From assembly GCA_903857165.1 (NCBI GenBank), contig CAIODU010000056.1, positions 1-64,000 on the forward strand: a DNA stretch of 64,000 bases. The letters are read 5' to 3'. Below the pieces are notes generated by a model, which was not told where the DNA came from, ran no database searches, and worked only from the letters and a program-made list of their open reading frames with translations. This document shows positions 46,735-55,373 of this stretch, piece by piece (positions within the stretch are counted from its first letter, which is position 1; each line of letters opens with the position of its first letter). The stretch is from an uncultured Methylococcaceae bacterium (lineage in GTDB: Bacteria > Pseudomonadota > Gammaproteobacteria > Methylococcales > Methylococcaceae). A program made the translations under genes and the position numbers.

Positions 46735-46950
46735 ATGCGTGAATATCATGTGTCCGCTTTCTGGGACGACGAGGCCAAGGTTTGGGTAGGCACGAGCGAA
46801 GATGTTCCGGGCTTGTGTGTTGAGGCGGCGACGCTGGAAGAGTTCATGCATGCGGCGGGCGAGTTGATTCCCGAACTATTGATTCTGAATGGGGTATTGC
46901 AACGGGGCGACGGCAACCCGGCTCCTTACCGTCAGCACTTTGTCTCATAA
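46735..46950 (+). CDS. DUF1902/HicB-like small protein (orphan antitoxin-like)
   Basis: MREYHVSAFWDDEAKVWVGTSEDVPGLCVEAATLEEFMHAAGELIPELL. Confidence 0.75.
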   Translation: MREYHVSAFWDDEAKVWVGTSEDVPGLCVEAATLEEFMHAAGELIPELLILNGVLQRGDGNPAPYRQHFVS

Positions 46951-47559
46951 TGAGAATTGCTGTCTGTCAAACCCTGCCCGCCACTCGCTGGCGCGTTTTT
47001 GCGCCTCGGCGATTTGCGCGTCGGTCATGCGTTTTTCCGTGTGCTCACGGCTGGCTGCGGCATCCGGGTGTCCGTTGCCGGCTGCAATGTTCAGCCACTT
47101 GTGCGCTTCAATATAATCTTGCGCCACGCCCAAGCCTTCGTAGTACATCATCCCCAAATCAAATTGCGCGCTGGCATGACCCTGCGCCGCCGCCTTGCGA
47201 TACCAAGCAACGGCCTTTTTGTAGTCCTGCCCGACACCGAAGGCTTTGTCATAGAGGTAGCCTAGATTGGTTTGCGCCTCGGCATCGCCCCGTTCGGCTG
47301 CCTTGGTGAACCAGAACAGGGCTTGCCCATAATCCTTTTCCACGCCTAGGCCATTGAAATACACCGCCCCCAACTGCAACTGCGCCGGGACAAACCCCTG
47401 CTCCGCCGCCGAACCATACCACTTGACCGCCTCCACATAGTTGCCGGCGTCATACAGTTCAAGCCCAAGCTCAAAATCCTCTTGCGGGTCGGCAATGGCT
47501 TGGACGGTGCCAAAACACAGCAGGCCCGTACCTAAGATTTTCAATAGTGCTTTGTTCAT
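46945..47559 (-). CDS. SEL1-repeat exported protein
   Basis: Signal peptide; repeats AAEQGFVPAQLQLGAVYFNGLGVEKDYGQALFWFTKAAERGDAEAQTNLGYLYD. Confidence 0.9.
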   Translation of the reverse strand: MNKALLKILGTGLLCFGTVQAIADPQEDFELGLELYDAGNYVEAVKWYGSAAEQGFVPAQLQLGAVYFNGLGVEKDYGQALFWFTKAAERGDAEAQTNLGYLYDKAFGVGQDYKKAVAWYRKAAAQGHASAQFDLGMMYYEGLGVAQDYIEAHKWLNIAAGNGHPDAAASREHTEKRMTDAQIAEAQKRASEWRAGFDRQQFSL

Positions 47560-47570
47560 GCCTCTTCCGT

Positions 47571-47684
47571 CTGATGTTATGCATGGACCTATGGCTGGAG
47601 CGTCAAAGCTTGCTTTGACATCAAGGCGAAGCCTTGACGGATACGTTGCCAAAGCAAGCTTTGGCGCTCCCTGCGTAACATCAG
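47571..47684. repeat. MITE-like element, TIR family TGATGTTACGCA
   Basis: CTGATGTTATGCA..GGAGCGTCAAAGCTTGCTTTGACA..AAAGCAAGCTTTGGCGCTCC..TGCGTAACATCAG. Confidence 0.85.
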
Positions 47685-48215
47685 CTACTGACTTGAAAGC
47701 CATTGCCATTGCAATCCATTGACTTTTTCAGGGATATGCCCATGACGGGTGCATCCCAAGGTCATTTCAAAAGGGATGATTGCACCTACGCCCCTGCTTT
47801 TGTTATACACCCGCCACCAAGCATTGTCATCGTCCAAGGCGATGTCCCGAGCCGTCGCATCACGATAGGAAGCTTCGAGTCCATGGATTATCTCCAACCC
47901 CGTTTGGCAATATTGCTTAGGATTGAAAACCCAAGGGCCTGTGGAATCGGTGGATGTGAGCACTCCAATCGCCGCGTGAATGTCCAAATCGCGCATGACC
48001 AGCAATGAACGGAGCGACCCGGGCGCAGGCCCGTCCGCCATGGCGTAATAAACTTCGCCGGTGCAACTCTTTCCAGCTTCCCGGAAAAGCCTGACATCCA
48101 GCATGTAAAGCAAACAAAACACCTTCACCGGGTCATGGCTGGATATTTTCGCAAACTGGTGGGCTGCATGGATTAATCGTTCTCGGCCTGGGTTAATCTT
48201 CATTTTCTGTTGCAT
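47685..48215 (-). CDS. Panacea/SocA-like domain protein
   Basis: RERLIHAAHQFAKISSHDPVKVFCLLYMLDVRLFREAGKSCTGEVYYAMADGPAPGSL resembles the antitoxin SocA/DUF4065 motif. Confidence 0.65.
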   Translation of the reverse strand: MQQKMKINPGRERLIHAAHQFAKISSHDPVKVFCLLYMLDVRLFREAGKSCTGEVYYAMADGPAPGSLRSLLVMRDLDIHAAIGVLTSTDSTGPWVFNPKQYCQTGLEIIHGLEASYRDATARDIALDDDNAWWRVYNKSRGVGAIIPFEMTLGCTRHGHIPEKVNGLQWQWLSSQ

Positions 48216-48914
48216 GGGAATTTTTCCGAATGTTTCAGGCAATTTTAAGTGGAGGGTCATCCACCCTAAGTTTAAGGCTCGACAAGCTTGAAACTTAGGT
48301 GATCAACTCATTTGTAAATCCTTAAACGCAATAATCGCGCCTATCAACAAAAACGCTGGCATACGTCAATAGGCTGGGGGGTCAACGTGCTGTGTAAAGC
48401 AGCACGGCCGATGAAGTGCCATCCCCTACTTGCGGCATAAGTGCCGCAAACAAGCCTCAACCTTGGCTTGGACTGATTGTTTTTCCGGCATCATCCCGCG
48501 AAGAACCGATGCCGTCCCTAGTCATTTGCTTCCAACGTTAACGCTCGACACTATGGAATAATTTGGTGCGCAAGCCATAAAGCGGGGCAACCATCCTTAT
48601 ATTTTCCCTATATTCCATGTCAGTGTAACCCAACTGTCATTTTGTCAATCGTTGACACCCCTATTTTCTGTATATTATTATGAATTTAGTTCATTTACCG
48701 TAAATGGCTTGCGCAACCATGTTAAGATGAATTGAATCATTGGAAGGCGGTTCTTTCTAGCCACTCAAGCATTTTCCCAAGCCTTTGTCGTCCACCAGAC
48801 AAACTTTATCATGCTACGCAACTAATCTAGCCAGTTAATTCCTTCTGGCAATACAGTGTTCCCTATTGAAATACTATCATTACCTTTATAAACCTTTTAA
48901 AGAGAGTATATAAA

Positions 48915-49685
48915 ATGCAACTTACCCCTCAGGGTTCGCAAATCGTCGAAGAAATGGCAAGGCGCTACTACGTTAGCGTGGATGCCGTCATGACCCTGCT
49001 TGAAGCGGTCAACAACGGCGGCGGGACCATGGCACAATTCAGCCATCCTGACTTTGGCGGGTCGGGACAATGGATGCAAGGCGGCATGACCATGGTGGGC
49101 GACATGTTCAATAACAACCTAAAAGCAAAGGTGGACAACCTCTGCTGCGAACTGGCCGGACTGCTCGCCAACCAACCGTTATTCGTCCAGCCGGCACCCA
49201 GCCAGACGCAGAACCAAGGGGGATACGGCGCGGTCAGCCTGTTTGTGGGTGGCGGCGGCAACCAGTGGTGGCCGTCCGATCTTGGATCGCCCTCCTCCAC
49301 CGGTTCGCAAAACAACATCCGCTATGCCATTTTCCCATCAACCCGTCGGCTGGCAATCGACATCAACGGGCAAGTGACGGTTTACGACACCTTGGACCAT
49401 CAAATCGGCGGCGTCGGGCAACAACAAGGCTATGACGCCTCCTTTACGTTCAGCAGCCAATACGGTCTGGTTGCAGTCGCCAGCTTGCCGGTGGTTCAAG
49501 GCATCGGCAATACGCAGCCTTATTTTCAGCCCGCGCCATTCGAGACGCCCACACAACAGGCATCGAATATCGACGAGGGCGACATCTTTGCCAAGATCGA
49601 GCGGCTTGCCGAACTCCGGCAAAAAGGCATTTTGTCCGATGCCGAATTTGACAGCAAAAAAGCCGAACTGCTGGGCCGGTTGTAA
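48915..49685 (+). CDS. SHOCT-domain hypothetical protein
   Basis: C-terminus DIFAKIERLAELRQKGILSDAEFDSKKAELLGRL. Confidence 0.8.
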   Translation: MQLTPQGSQIVEEMARRYYVSVDAVMTLLEAVNNGGGTMAQFSHPDFGGSGQWMQGGMTMVGDMFNNNLKAKVDNLCCELAGLLANQPLFVQPAPSQTQNQGGYGAVSLFVGGGGNQWWPSDLGSPSSTGSQNNIRYAIFPSTRRLAIDINGQVTVYDTLDHQIGGVGQQQGYDASFTFSSQYGLVAVASLPVVQGIGNTQPYFQPAPFETPTQQASNIDEGDIFAKIERLAELRQKGILSDAEFDSKKAELLGRL

Positions 49686-49693
49686 TCCGCACC

Positions 49694-50524
49694 ATGCACA
49701 TAAGATTCGGCTACGACATCAGCCTTCGCTTCCCCGCGCCCACCGAAATGATCATGATGCTGCACACGCATCCCAGCCTGTGCGCATCCATGCGGACTTA
49801 CGAGCATTTGATTTCAGACCCGCCGGTCTCGCTGGAACCTTTCATCGACCTGTACGGCAACCATTGCACCCGCGCTAGCTGTGGGGCCGGGGTTTTGCGC
49901 CTCAAGAACGATGCCATCATTTACGATAGCGGGCTGCCGGACACTGTGTCACCGCAAGCCCGGCAATTCAGCCTGCACGAACTCCCCACCGACACCCTGC
50001 ATTATTTGATAGGCAGCCGCTATTGCGGACTCGAAATGCTTTCGGACATCGCTTGGAACTTGTTCGGCCAGGGACCAACCGGATGGGGCCGTGTGCAGGC
50101 GATTTGTGACTGGGTCCATAACCATGTCACCTTCGGGTATCAATATGCCCGCGTCGACCGCACCGCCTACCAGACCTATCTCGAACGCCGGGGCGTCTGC
50201 CGCGACTACACCCACCTTGCCATCGCTTTCTGCCGGTGCATGGGGATACCGGCCCGCTACGCCACCGGCTATCTGGGCGACATCCATGTGCCGCCCGATC
50301 CCAACCCGATGGATTTCAGTGCTTGGTTCGAGGTTTTTCTCGGCGGGCAGTGGCACACCTTCGATGCGCGAAACAACAAGCCGCGCGTGGGCAGGATTTT
50401 AATGGCGAGGGGCCGGGACGCTGCGGATGTAGCCTTGACGACCACCTTCGGCAAGCATATGCTGGAAAATTTCACCATCTGGACCTATGAAATTTCCGAG
50501 GGGCAAGCCAGGCTTGGGCTGTGA
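49694..50524 (+). CDS. Transglutaminase-like protein
   Basis: RRGVCRDYTHLAIAFCRCMGIPARYATGYLGDI..DFSAWFEVFLGGQWHTFDARN (C-H-D triad). Confidence 0.93.
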   Translation: MHIRFGYDISLRFPAPTEMIMMLHTHPSLCASMRTYEHLISDPPVSLEPFIDLYGNHCTRASCGAGVLRLKNDAIIYDSGLPDTVSPQARQFSLHELPTDTLHYLIGSRYCGLEMLSDIAWNLFGQGPTGWGRVQAICDWVHNHVTFGYQYARVDRTAYQTYLERRGVCRDYTHLAIAFCRCMGIPARYATGYLGDIHVPPDPNPMDFSAWFEVFLGGQWHTFDARNNKPRVGRILMARGRDAADVALTTTFGKHMLENFTIWTYEISEGQARLGL

Positions 50525-51549
50525 GCATTAAGGGGGATATTATCCGGCTGGGGCAAATCCCCGATGCCCTGCTCGAAATTTCCGCAACCGAATTGCACCG
50601 GTTATTTCCCCGGCCCGCCTTGATCCACCTGGGAGGCGATCGAGCGGAACCATTATTCGTCTCCGTGCTGCTGCATGGCAACGAAACGACCGGCCTGGCC
50701 GCTGTGCAGGCTCTATTGAAAAACTATGCATCCAAACCCTGGCCGCGTGCGGTTTCGTTCTTTTTCGGTAATGTGAAAGCGGCACGGGAAGGTTTGCGTA
50801 GGTTGGGCAATCAACCTGATTTTAATCGCATCTGGCCGGGAACGGAGATGGCGGATTGCCCGGAAACCCTCTGGGCGCAAAATGTTTATGAGGAGATGGC
50901 CCGTCGCGGCGTGTTTGCCAGCATTGATGTGCATAACAACACGGGTCGCAATCCCCATTATTCCTGCGTGGAGCGACTGGATGGCCCGTCGCTGAACTTG
51001 GGCGCGTTGTTCGACCGACTGGTGATTTACAGCCCGCATCCAAAAGGCGCCCAAACTGGCGCTTTTGCTTTGGCTTGCCCGTCGGTCACGCTGGAATGTG
51101 GACAGGCTGGCGAGGCTGCCGGAGTGGGACATGCAGTTGAATTCATCGAGAAATGTCTGCGCCTGCCCGAAATTCCCCGCCCGCCACCACCGCCACAGGA
51201 TATTGAGTTGTTCCATGCCTTGGCCCAAGTGACGGTGCGCGATGATGTCAGTTTCAGCTATTCCGACCCCGCTGCCGATCTGGTGCTGCGCGAACAACTG
51301 GACCTGCTGAACTTTACGGAACTTACGGCTGGCACCGTCTTGGGGCATGTCACCCCTCGCCACCCGGCAAAACCGCTACCCTTGATCGCCCGCACCGATG
51401 ATGGCCGGGATGTCGCCGCCGGGTTTTTCCGTGTCGAAAACGATCAACTTGCCTTGACCCAGGCCGCCATGCCTTGCATGTTGTCCATGGACGAGCGCAT
51501 CATCCGGCAGGATTGCCTATGTTACCTGATGGAGCGAATCAAGAGATGA
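50521..51549 (+). CDS. M14/AspA-type zinc carboxypeptidase-like protein
   Basis: VLLHGNETTGLAAVQ, FNRIWPGTEM, ASIDVHNNTGRNPHYSC, SVTLECGQ. Confidence 0.85.
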   Translation: MSIKGDIIRLGQIPDALLEISATELHRLFPRPALIHLGGDRAEPLFVSVLLHGNETTGLAAVQALLKNYASKPWPRAVSFFFGNVKAAREGLRRLGNQPDFNRIWPGTEMADCPETLWAQNVYEEMARRGVFASIDVHNNTGRNPHYSCVERLDGPSLNLGALFDRLVIYSPHPKGAQTGAFALACPSVTLECGQAGEAAGVGHAVEFIEKCLRLPEIPRPPPPPQDIELFHALAQVTVRDDVSFSYSDPAADLVLREQLDLLNFTELTAGTVLGHVTPRHPAKPLPLIARTDDGRDVAAGFFRVENDQLALTQAAMPCMLSMDERIIRQDCLCYLMERIKR

Positions 51550-51574
51550 CATCCCTAACAGATCGACTGCCACA

Positions 51575-52140
51575 GTGGCTCTGCGGATGTGGCCTTGACG
51601 ACCACCTTCGGCAAACATATGCTGGGGAACTTCACCATCTGGATCTATGAAATTTCCGAGGAGCAAGCCAGGCGCGGGCTGTGAGCATTGATGGGGATAT
51701 TATCCGTCTGGAGCGAATCCCTGATGCCCTTGTTGAAATCCCCGCCAACGAATTGCACCGGATATTTCCCCGACCGGCCTTAATTCACCTGGGAGGGGAT
51801 CAGCCGGAACCCTTGTTTGTCTCCGTTCTGCTGCACGGCAACGAAACCGCCGGGCTGTCCGCCGGGCAAGCGATGCTGAAAAGACATGCCACTAAACCGT
51901 GGCCGCGTGCGATTTCGTTCTTTTTCGGCAATGTCCAGGCAGCGCATGAGGGTGTGCGGCGATTGGACAGCCAACACGATTTCAACCGCATCTGGCCGGG
52001 GACGGAACTGGACGCGTGCCAGGAAACCCGATGGGCGCAAGAAATTTATCTGGACGAGTTGAATTTTACCGAACTTAAGCCTGGAACCATTCTGGGACAC
52101 GTCACACCACGCCATCCGGCAAAACCCTCGCCCTTAGTTG
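51575..52140 (+). pseudogene. Duplicated transglutaminase 3' end and internally deleted M14-like gene
   Basis: 51575-51680 nearly copies the end of 49694-50524; then M14 N-terminus jumps from RWAQEIY straight to LDELNFTELKPGTILGHVTPRHPAKP. Confidence 0.85.
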
Positions 52141-53048
52141 CCCCGAAGGTTTCGAAGTCTTACTTCCGTAGCTGCCAATTCGTAAGCAAAAGCATGATTC
52201 ATATCAGTGTGAGCCGTTTTCCCATCATAGCGGCTTCCACCTGGATTGATACAATAATTACGAACAAGAGCAGTCCCATTTAAATTATAAGAAAACTCAG
52301 GCAGCAAAAAGTTAGTGTAATTCGATACGGTGCCTTTAGCAGCTCCTGCACCATGGACTTGGACCGCATCAACTGGGTTATAAAAATTGTGAACGTAATC
52401 TTTCACCCTAGCTTGCGCACCCTGAGGATGACCCGGCGAAGTCGGCGAAAGTTGCCACAAATTCTCATCCGAAACCCTTAAAACCATTGCTGTTTTTATG
52501 AATCTGAACCCGTCCAAATCGCGCTCTACCCGGAAAGTTCCGGCACGTTTACCTCTAAAGAACGGGCAAGCAAAGAGGTAAGCCTGAGCAATGACACCAC
52601 CGGGGCGGGGCGCGAAGTAGGTTAAAGCGTGCCCTAAAACATTACCACCATGACTATGCGTAATAACGTGAACGGTGTTCCCGCGACCTTGGAGCGCTTT
52701 TAAAATTTTTGCCAAATAGAAACCACCTTCTTCTCTTTCCATTGTATTGATTGAACCGGACCATCCAAAGACGCAAACTAAAGGGTTATCTAATTGTGTT
52801 AACACCATCAATTGAGCTATTCTGTCCGCTACGCTGTCATGTTCATTATTTTTCAGCTTACTGGCAACCGATACTTCTCCTACATCGCCTTCATTAATAT
52901 TCTCCTGTGTAAAATCCCTTAAACCCGTTTTTACCTGTGTCCCATTCCAAAGGTACCCCTTTGTCACTGTCTTCGCCGCGGAAAAGGTTCCGTGTACATA
53001 AATAATGATGTTTCTGTTTTCGATGCTGGTTGGATCAATAGTAGGCAT
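52134..53048 (-). CDS. Lipase-like alpha/beta hydrolase
   Basis: NIIIYVHGTFSAAKTVTKGYLWNG..GNTVHVITHSHGGNVLGHALTYF; lower GC than flanks. Confidence 0.7.
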   Translation of the reverse strand: MPTIDPTSIENRNIIIYVHGTFSAAKTVTKGYLWNGTQVKTGLRDFTQENINEGDVGEVSVASKLKNNEHDSVADRIAQLMVLTQLDNPLVCVFGWSGSINTMEREEGGFYLAKILKALQGRGNTVHVITHSHGGNVLGHALTYFAPRPGGVIAQAYLFACPFFRGKRAGTFRVERDLDGFRFIKTAMVLRVSDENLWQLSPTSPGHPQGAQARVKDYVHNFYNPVDAVQVHGAGAAKGTVSNYTNFLLPEFSYNLNGTALVRNYCINPGGSRYDGKTAHTDMNHAFAYELAATEVRLRNLRGN

Positions 53049-53060
53049 ATGCTTCTCCTT

Positions 53061-53090
53061 TGTTATCTGATGGAGCGAATTGAGGCATAA
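53061..53090 (+). pseudogene. 3' tail of the interrupted M14 duplicate
   Basis: TGTTATCTGATGGAGCGAATTGAGGCATAA matches the M14 end TGTTACCTGATGGAGCGAATCAAGAGATGA. Confidence 0.75.
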
Positions 53091-53118
53091 TTGCCTCATT
53101 GCCGGGAATTAGTTGATT

Positions 53119-53703
53119 TTAACGCCCGATTTTGCTTTCCTCGCCGCTCATGATGCGCTGTATGTTGGTTTTATGCCGCCAGAACAGCAGGCTACACATT
53201 AGCACAGTGGCGACGGTCAGCACAGGCGATTGCAGCAGGAACCAGACGTACAACGGGGCGAGGGCAGCAGCGGTCAAGGCTGCCAGGGAGGAGATTCTGG
53301 ACAGGTAAGCGACGGACAGCCAAGTCAGCAGCGCGGCGAGCCCCACGAGCCAGGAATAGCCTGCCAGCACGCCTAATGCCGTGGCCGCACCCTTCCCACC
53401 CTTGAAACCGAAGAACACCGGGTAGAGATGCCCGAGGAAGGCGGCCAAACCGACTGCCGCCAGCACTTCGTATGGCGCATCCAATGCCTTGGCCACAACC
53501 AAGGGAACCAAACCTTTCAGCAAGTCGCCCAAGAGCGTGATTATCGCCGCCTTTTTCCCTCCCAAGCGCAACATGTTGGTGGCACCTGGATTTTTCGAGC
53601 CTTCTTCGCGGGGATCGGGCAAACCCATCAAACGGCTGGTAATCACCGCGCTGGAAAGCGAGCCAAGAAGATAGGCGAAAGATACCAACAGCCATTGCCA
53701 CAT
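53119..53703 (-). CDS. plsY: Glycerol-3-phosphate acyltransferase
   Basis: YLLGSLSSAVITSRLMGLPDPREEGSKNPGATNMLRLGGKKAA, PVFFGFKGGKGAATALG. Confidence 0.97.
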   Translation of the reverse strand: MWQWLLVSFAYLLGSLSSAVITSRLMGLPDPREEGSKNPGATNMLRLGGKKAAIITLLGDLLKGLVPLVVAKALDAPYEVLAAVGLAAFLGHLYPVFFGFKGGKGAATALGVLAGYSWLVGLAALLTWLSVAYLSRISSLAALTAAALAPLYVWFLLQSPVLTVATVLMCSLLFWRHKTNIQRIMSGEESKIGR

Positions 53704-53790
53704 CAGTGTGCCCTCATAAAGTTAAAAGTTGATTGGTTGCGGCATTTGTGATAAGACTGTGCCATCACTACACAACAACCGGGATTGAAG

Positions 53791-54156
53791 ATGGACATTA
53801 TATTTCTGCGCGGCCTGCATATCGAGACCATTGTTGGCATTTTTGATTGGGAACGGATCACACGCCGCACTGTCGTGTTGGATCTGGAGATGGCAACCGA
53901 TAACCGCAAGGCTGCCGCTTCCGACGCCATCAAGGATGCCTTGGATTATTCAGCGGTCTCCCAGCGCATCGTTTCCTTCGTCGAGCAGAGCAGTTTCTTC
54001 CTTGTGGAAACCTTGGCGGAAAGGATTTGCGAAATCATACTGACTGAATTCGGTGTGCCTTGGGTAAGGCTGACCCTGAACAAAATAGGTGCAATCCAGA
54101 ATGCCAGCGATGTCGGCATCATCATCGAGCGCGGCGGGAAATCTGGACAAGGTTGA
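53791..54156 (+). CDS. folB: Dihydroneopterin aldolase
   Basis: MDIIFLRGLHIETIVGIFDWERITRRTVVLDLEM..ALDYSAVSQRI..FFLVETLAERI. Confidence 0.95.
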   Translation: MDIIFLRGLHIETIVGIFDWERITRRTVVLDLEMATDNRKAAASDAIKDALDYSAVSQRIVSFVEQSSFFLVETLAERICEIILTEFGVPWVRLTLNKIGAIQNASDVGIIIERGGKSGQG

Positions 54157-54520
54157 GATTTTCCCCGGCCTCGGCAGGAATATTGATGGGGTGCGCATCC
54201 ATACTACCCTCAGGGGAATTAAAGAGTCTGTTCGCACTCCTGAATGCACCCAGCAGTTGCGAGTGCGAACCCGCAGGCCTTTTCGGGGAAGCATTTGACA
54301 GCTTAGGTTGTCAGGCTTGATTCGGGTTTGTGAGTCTGTGGAATCACGCGTTTGATCCGCGAAATGAAAACCCCCCACGAACAATCCGGGGAAAGCAGAA
54401 AGTTTGAAGCCCCAACGCTGGATAATGAACCTTTTTCTACATGCACTGCTGTGAAACGGTTGTGGCAAGTATGGGTTTGTCAGCCTTAAGCCTCTGCCCA
54501 TGCTTGCCACGTTCCGTAGT

Positions 54521-54649
54521 TTACTTGGGTTCTTGGTCGTCCTGGAAAACCCAGCGGATAAAGAATACCCCAACTGCGATAATAACGATGGTGACGATGA
54601 TACCCGTGGGGGATCTCATTTTTTCAACTAAATCGAGAATTGCTCCCAT
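54521..54649 (-). CDS. Small single-TM membrane protein (42 aa), absent from the supplied ORF list
   Basis: MGAILDLVEKMRSPTGIIVTIVIIAVGVFFIRWVFQDDQEPK*; one TM helix. Confidence 0.6.
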   Translation of the reverse strand: MGAILDLVEKMRSPTGIIVTIVIIAVGVFFIRWVFQDDQEPK

Positions 54650-54861
54650 TTCTTGACCTACCTTAAGCGTAATTTGATTTTAAGAGGCTTTTGAATAGTG
54701 TTTCAGATTGCATCTGTCTGCTATCACAATGCCTATTCTTAACCGCGTAACCAACGGATGTCAAGCAAATAGTTGATTACGCCCGTGTCGCCAGAAGCCA
54801 GCCCGGCGCTGGGCTTTGCGCAAAGCCTTTGCTGTGAAGCACAAGGGGAATCATTCCCCTC

Positions 54862-54894
54862 AAAAAAACGCCCAGACCTTGCGGGGGTCTGGGC
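54862..54894 (-). terminator. Rho-independent terminator (minus strand)
   Basis: Minus strand GCCCAGACCCCCGCAAGGTCTGGGCGTTTTTTTG. Confidence 0.85.
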
Positions 54895-54989
54895 ATCAAA
54901 AAAACCCAAGACACCTGTCTTGTAATTATACCGCCTAACCGTAAAGTCAGGCGAATTCCAGTGTTTCAGCGACCAGGGGCAAACCGAAC

Positions 54990-55124
54990 TTACAGGCTCG
55001 GTGCGCCAACTGGAGCGGACTGCTTCGGCAGCTTCTGAGCGTCGCCGTCCGGTGAATTGCCGCAACCCATGATGCCGATCGACAACAGAGCAACGCTGAT
55101 AACGCAAAGTACGAGCTTCTTCAT
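54990..55124 (-). CDS. Small lipoprotein
   Basis: MKKLVLCVISVALLSIGIMGCGNSPDGDAQKLPKQSAPVGAPSL, lipobox-like IMGC. Confidence 0.75.
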   Translation of the reverse strand: MKKLVLCVISVALLSIGIMGCGNSPDGDAQKLPKQSAPVGAPSL

Positions 55125-55373
55125 AAAAATCCTCCTCAAAATTTGAACATTGGAAACATGCTTCTTTTCTAGGTAGTGCATTGAGCACAGGTGCTTTATA
55201 AAGAAGATTTTAGGAAATTGCAAGGGATCAAGTTTGCAAAAACCTCATTTTATGGATAATATTTTTATATCACATTGATATATATAAGTTTATTAATCTT
55301 TATCAAATGTGTCGGAAAACGTCGCGTCACCTCGTCCACAAGTGCCCCAGAAGTGTCGGCAAATCCCTTTTTA

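Noticed and set aside
53950-54573. Minus-strand 207-aa ORF overlapping folB
   Set aside because: Overlaps the well-supported folB gene and has no recognisable domain.
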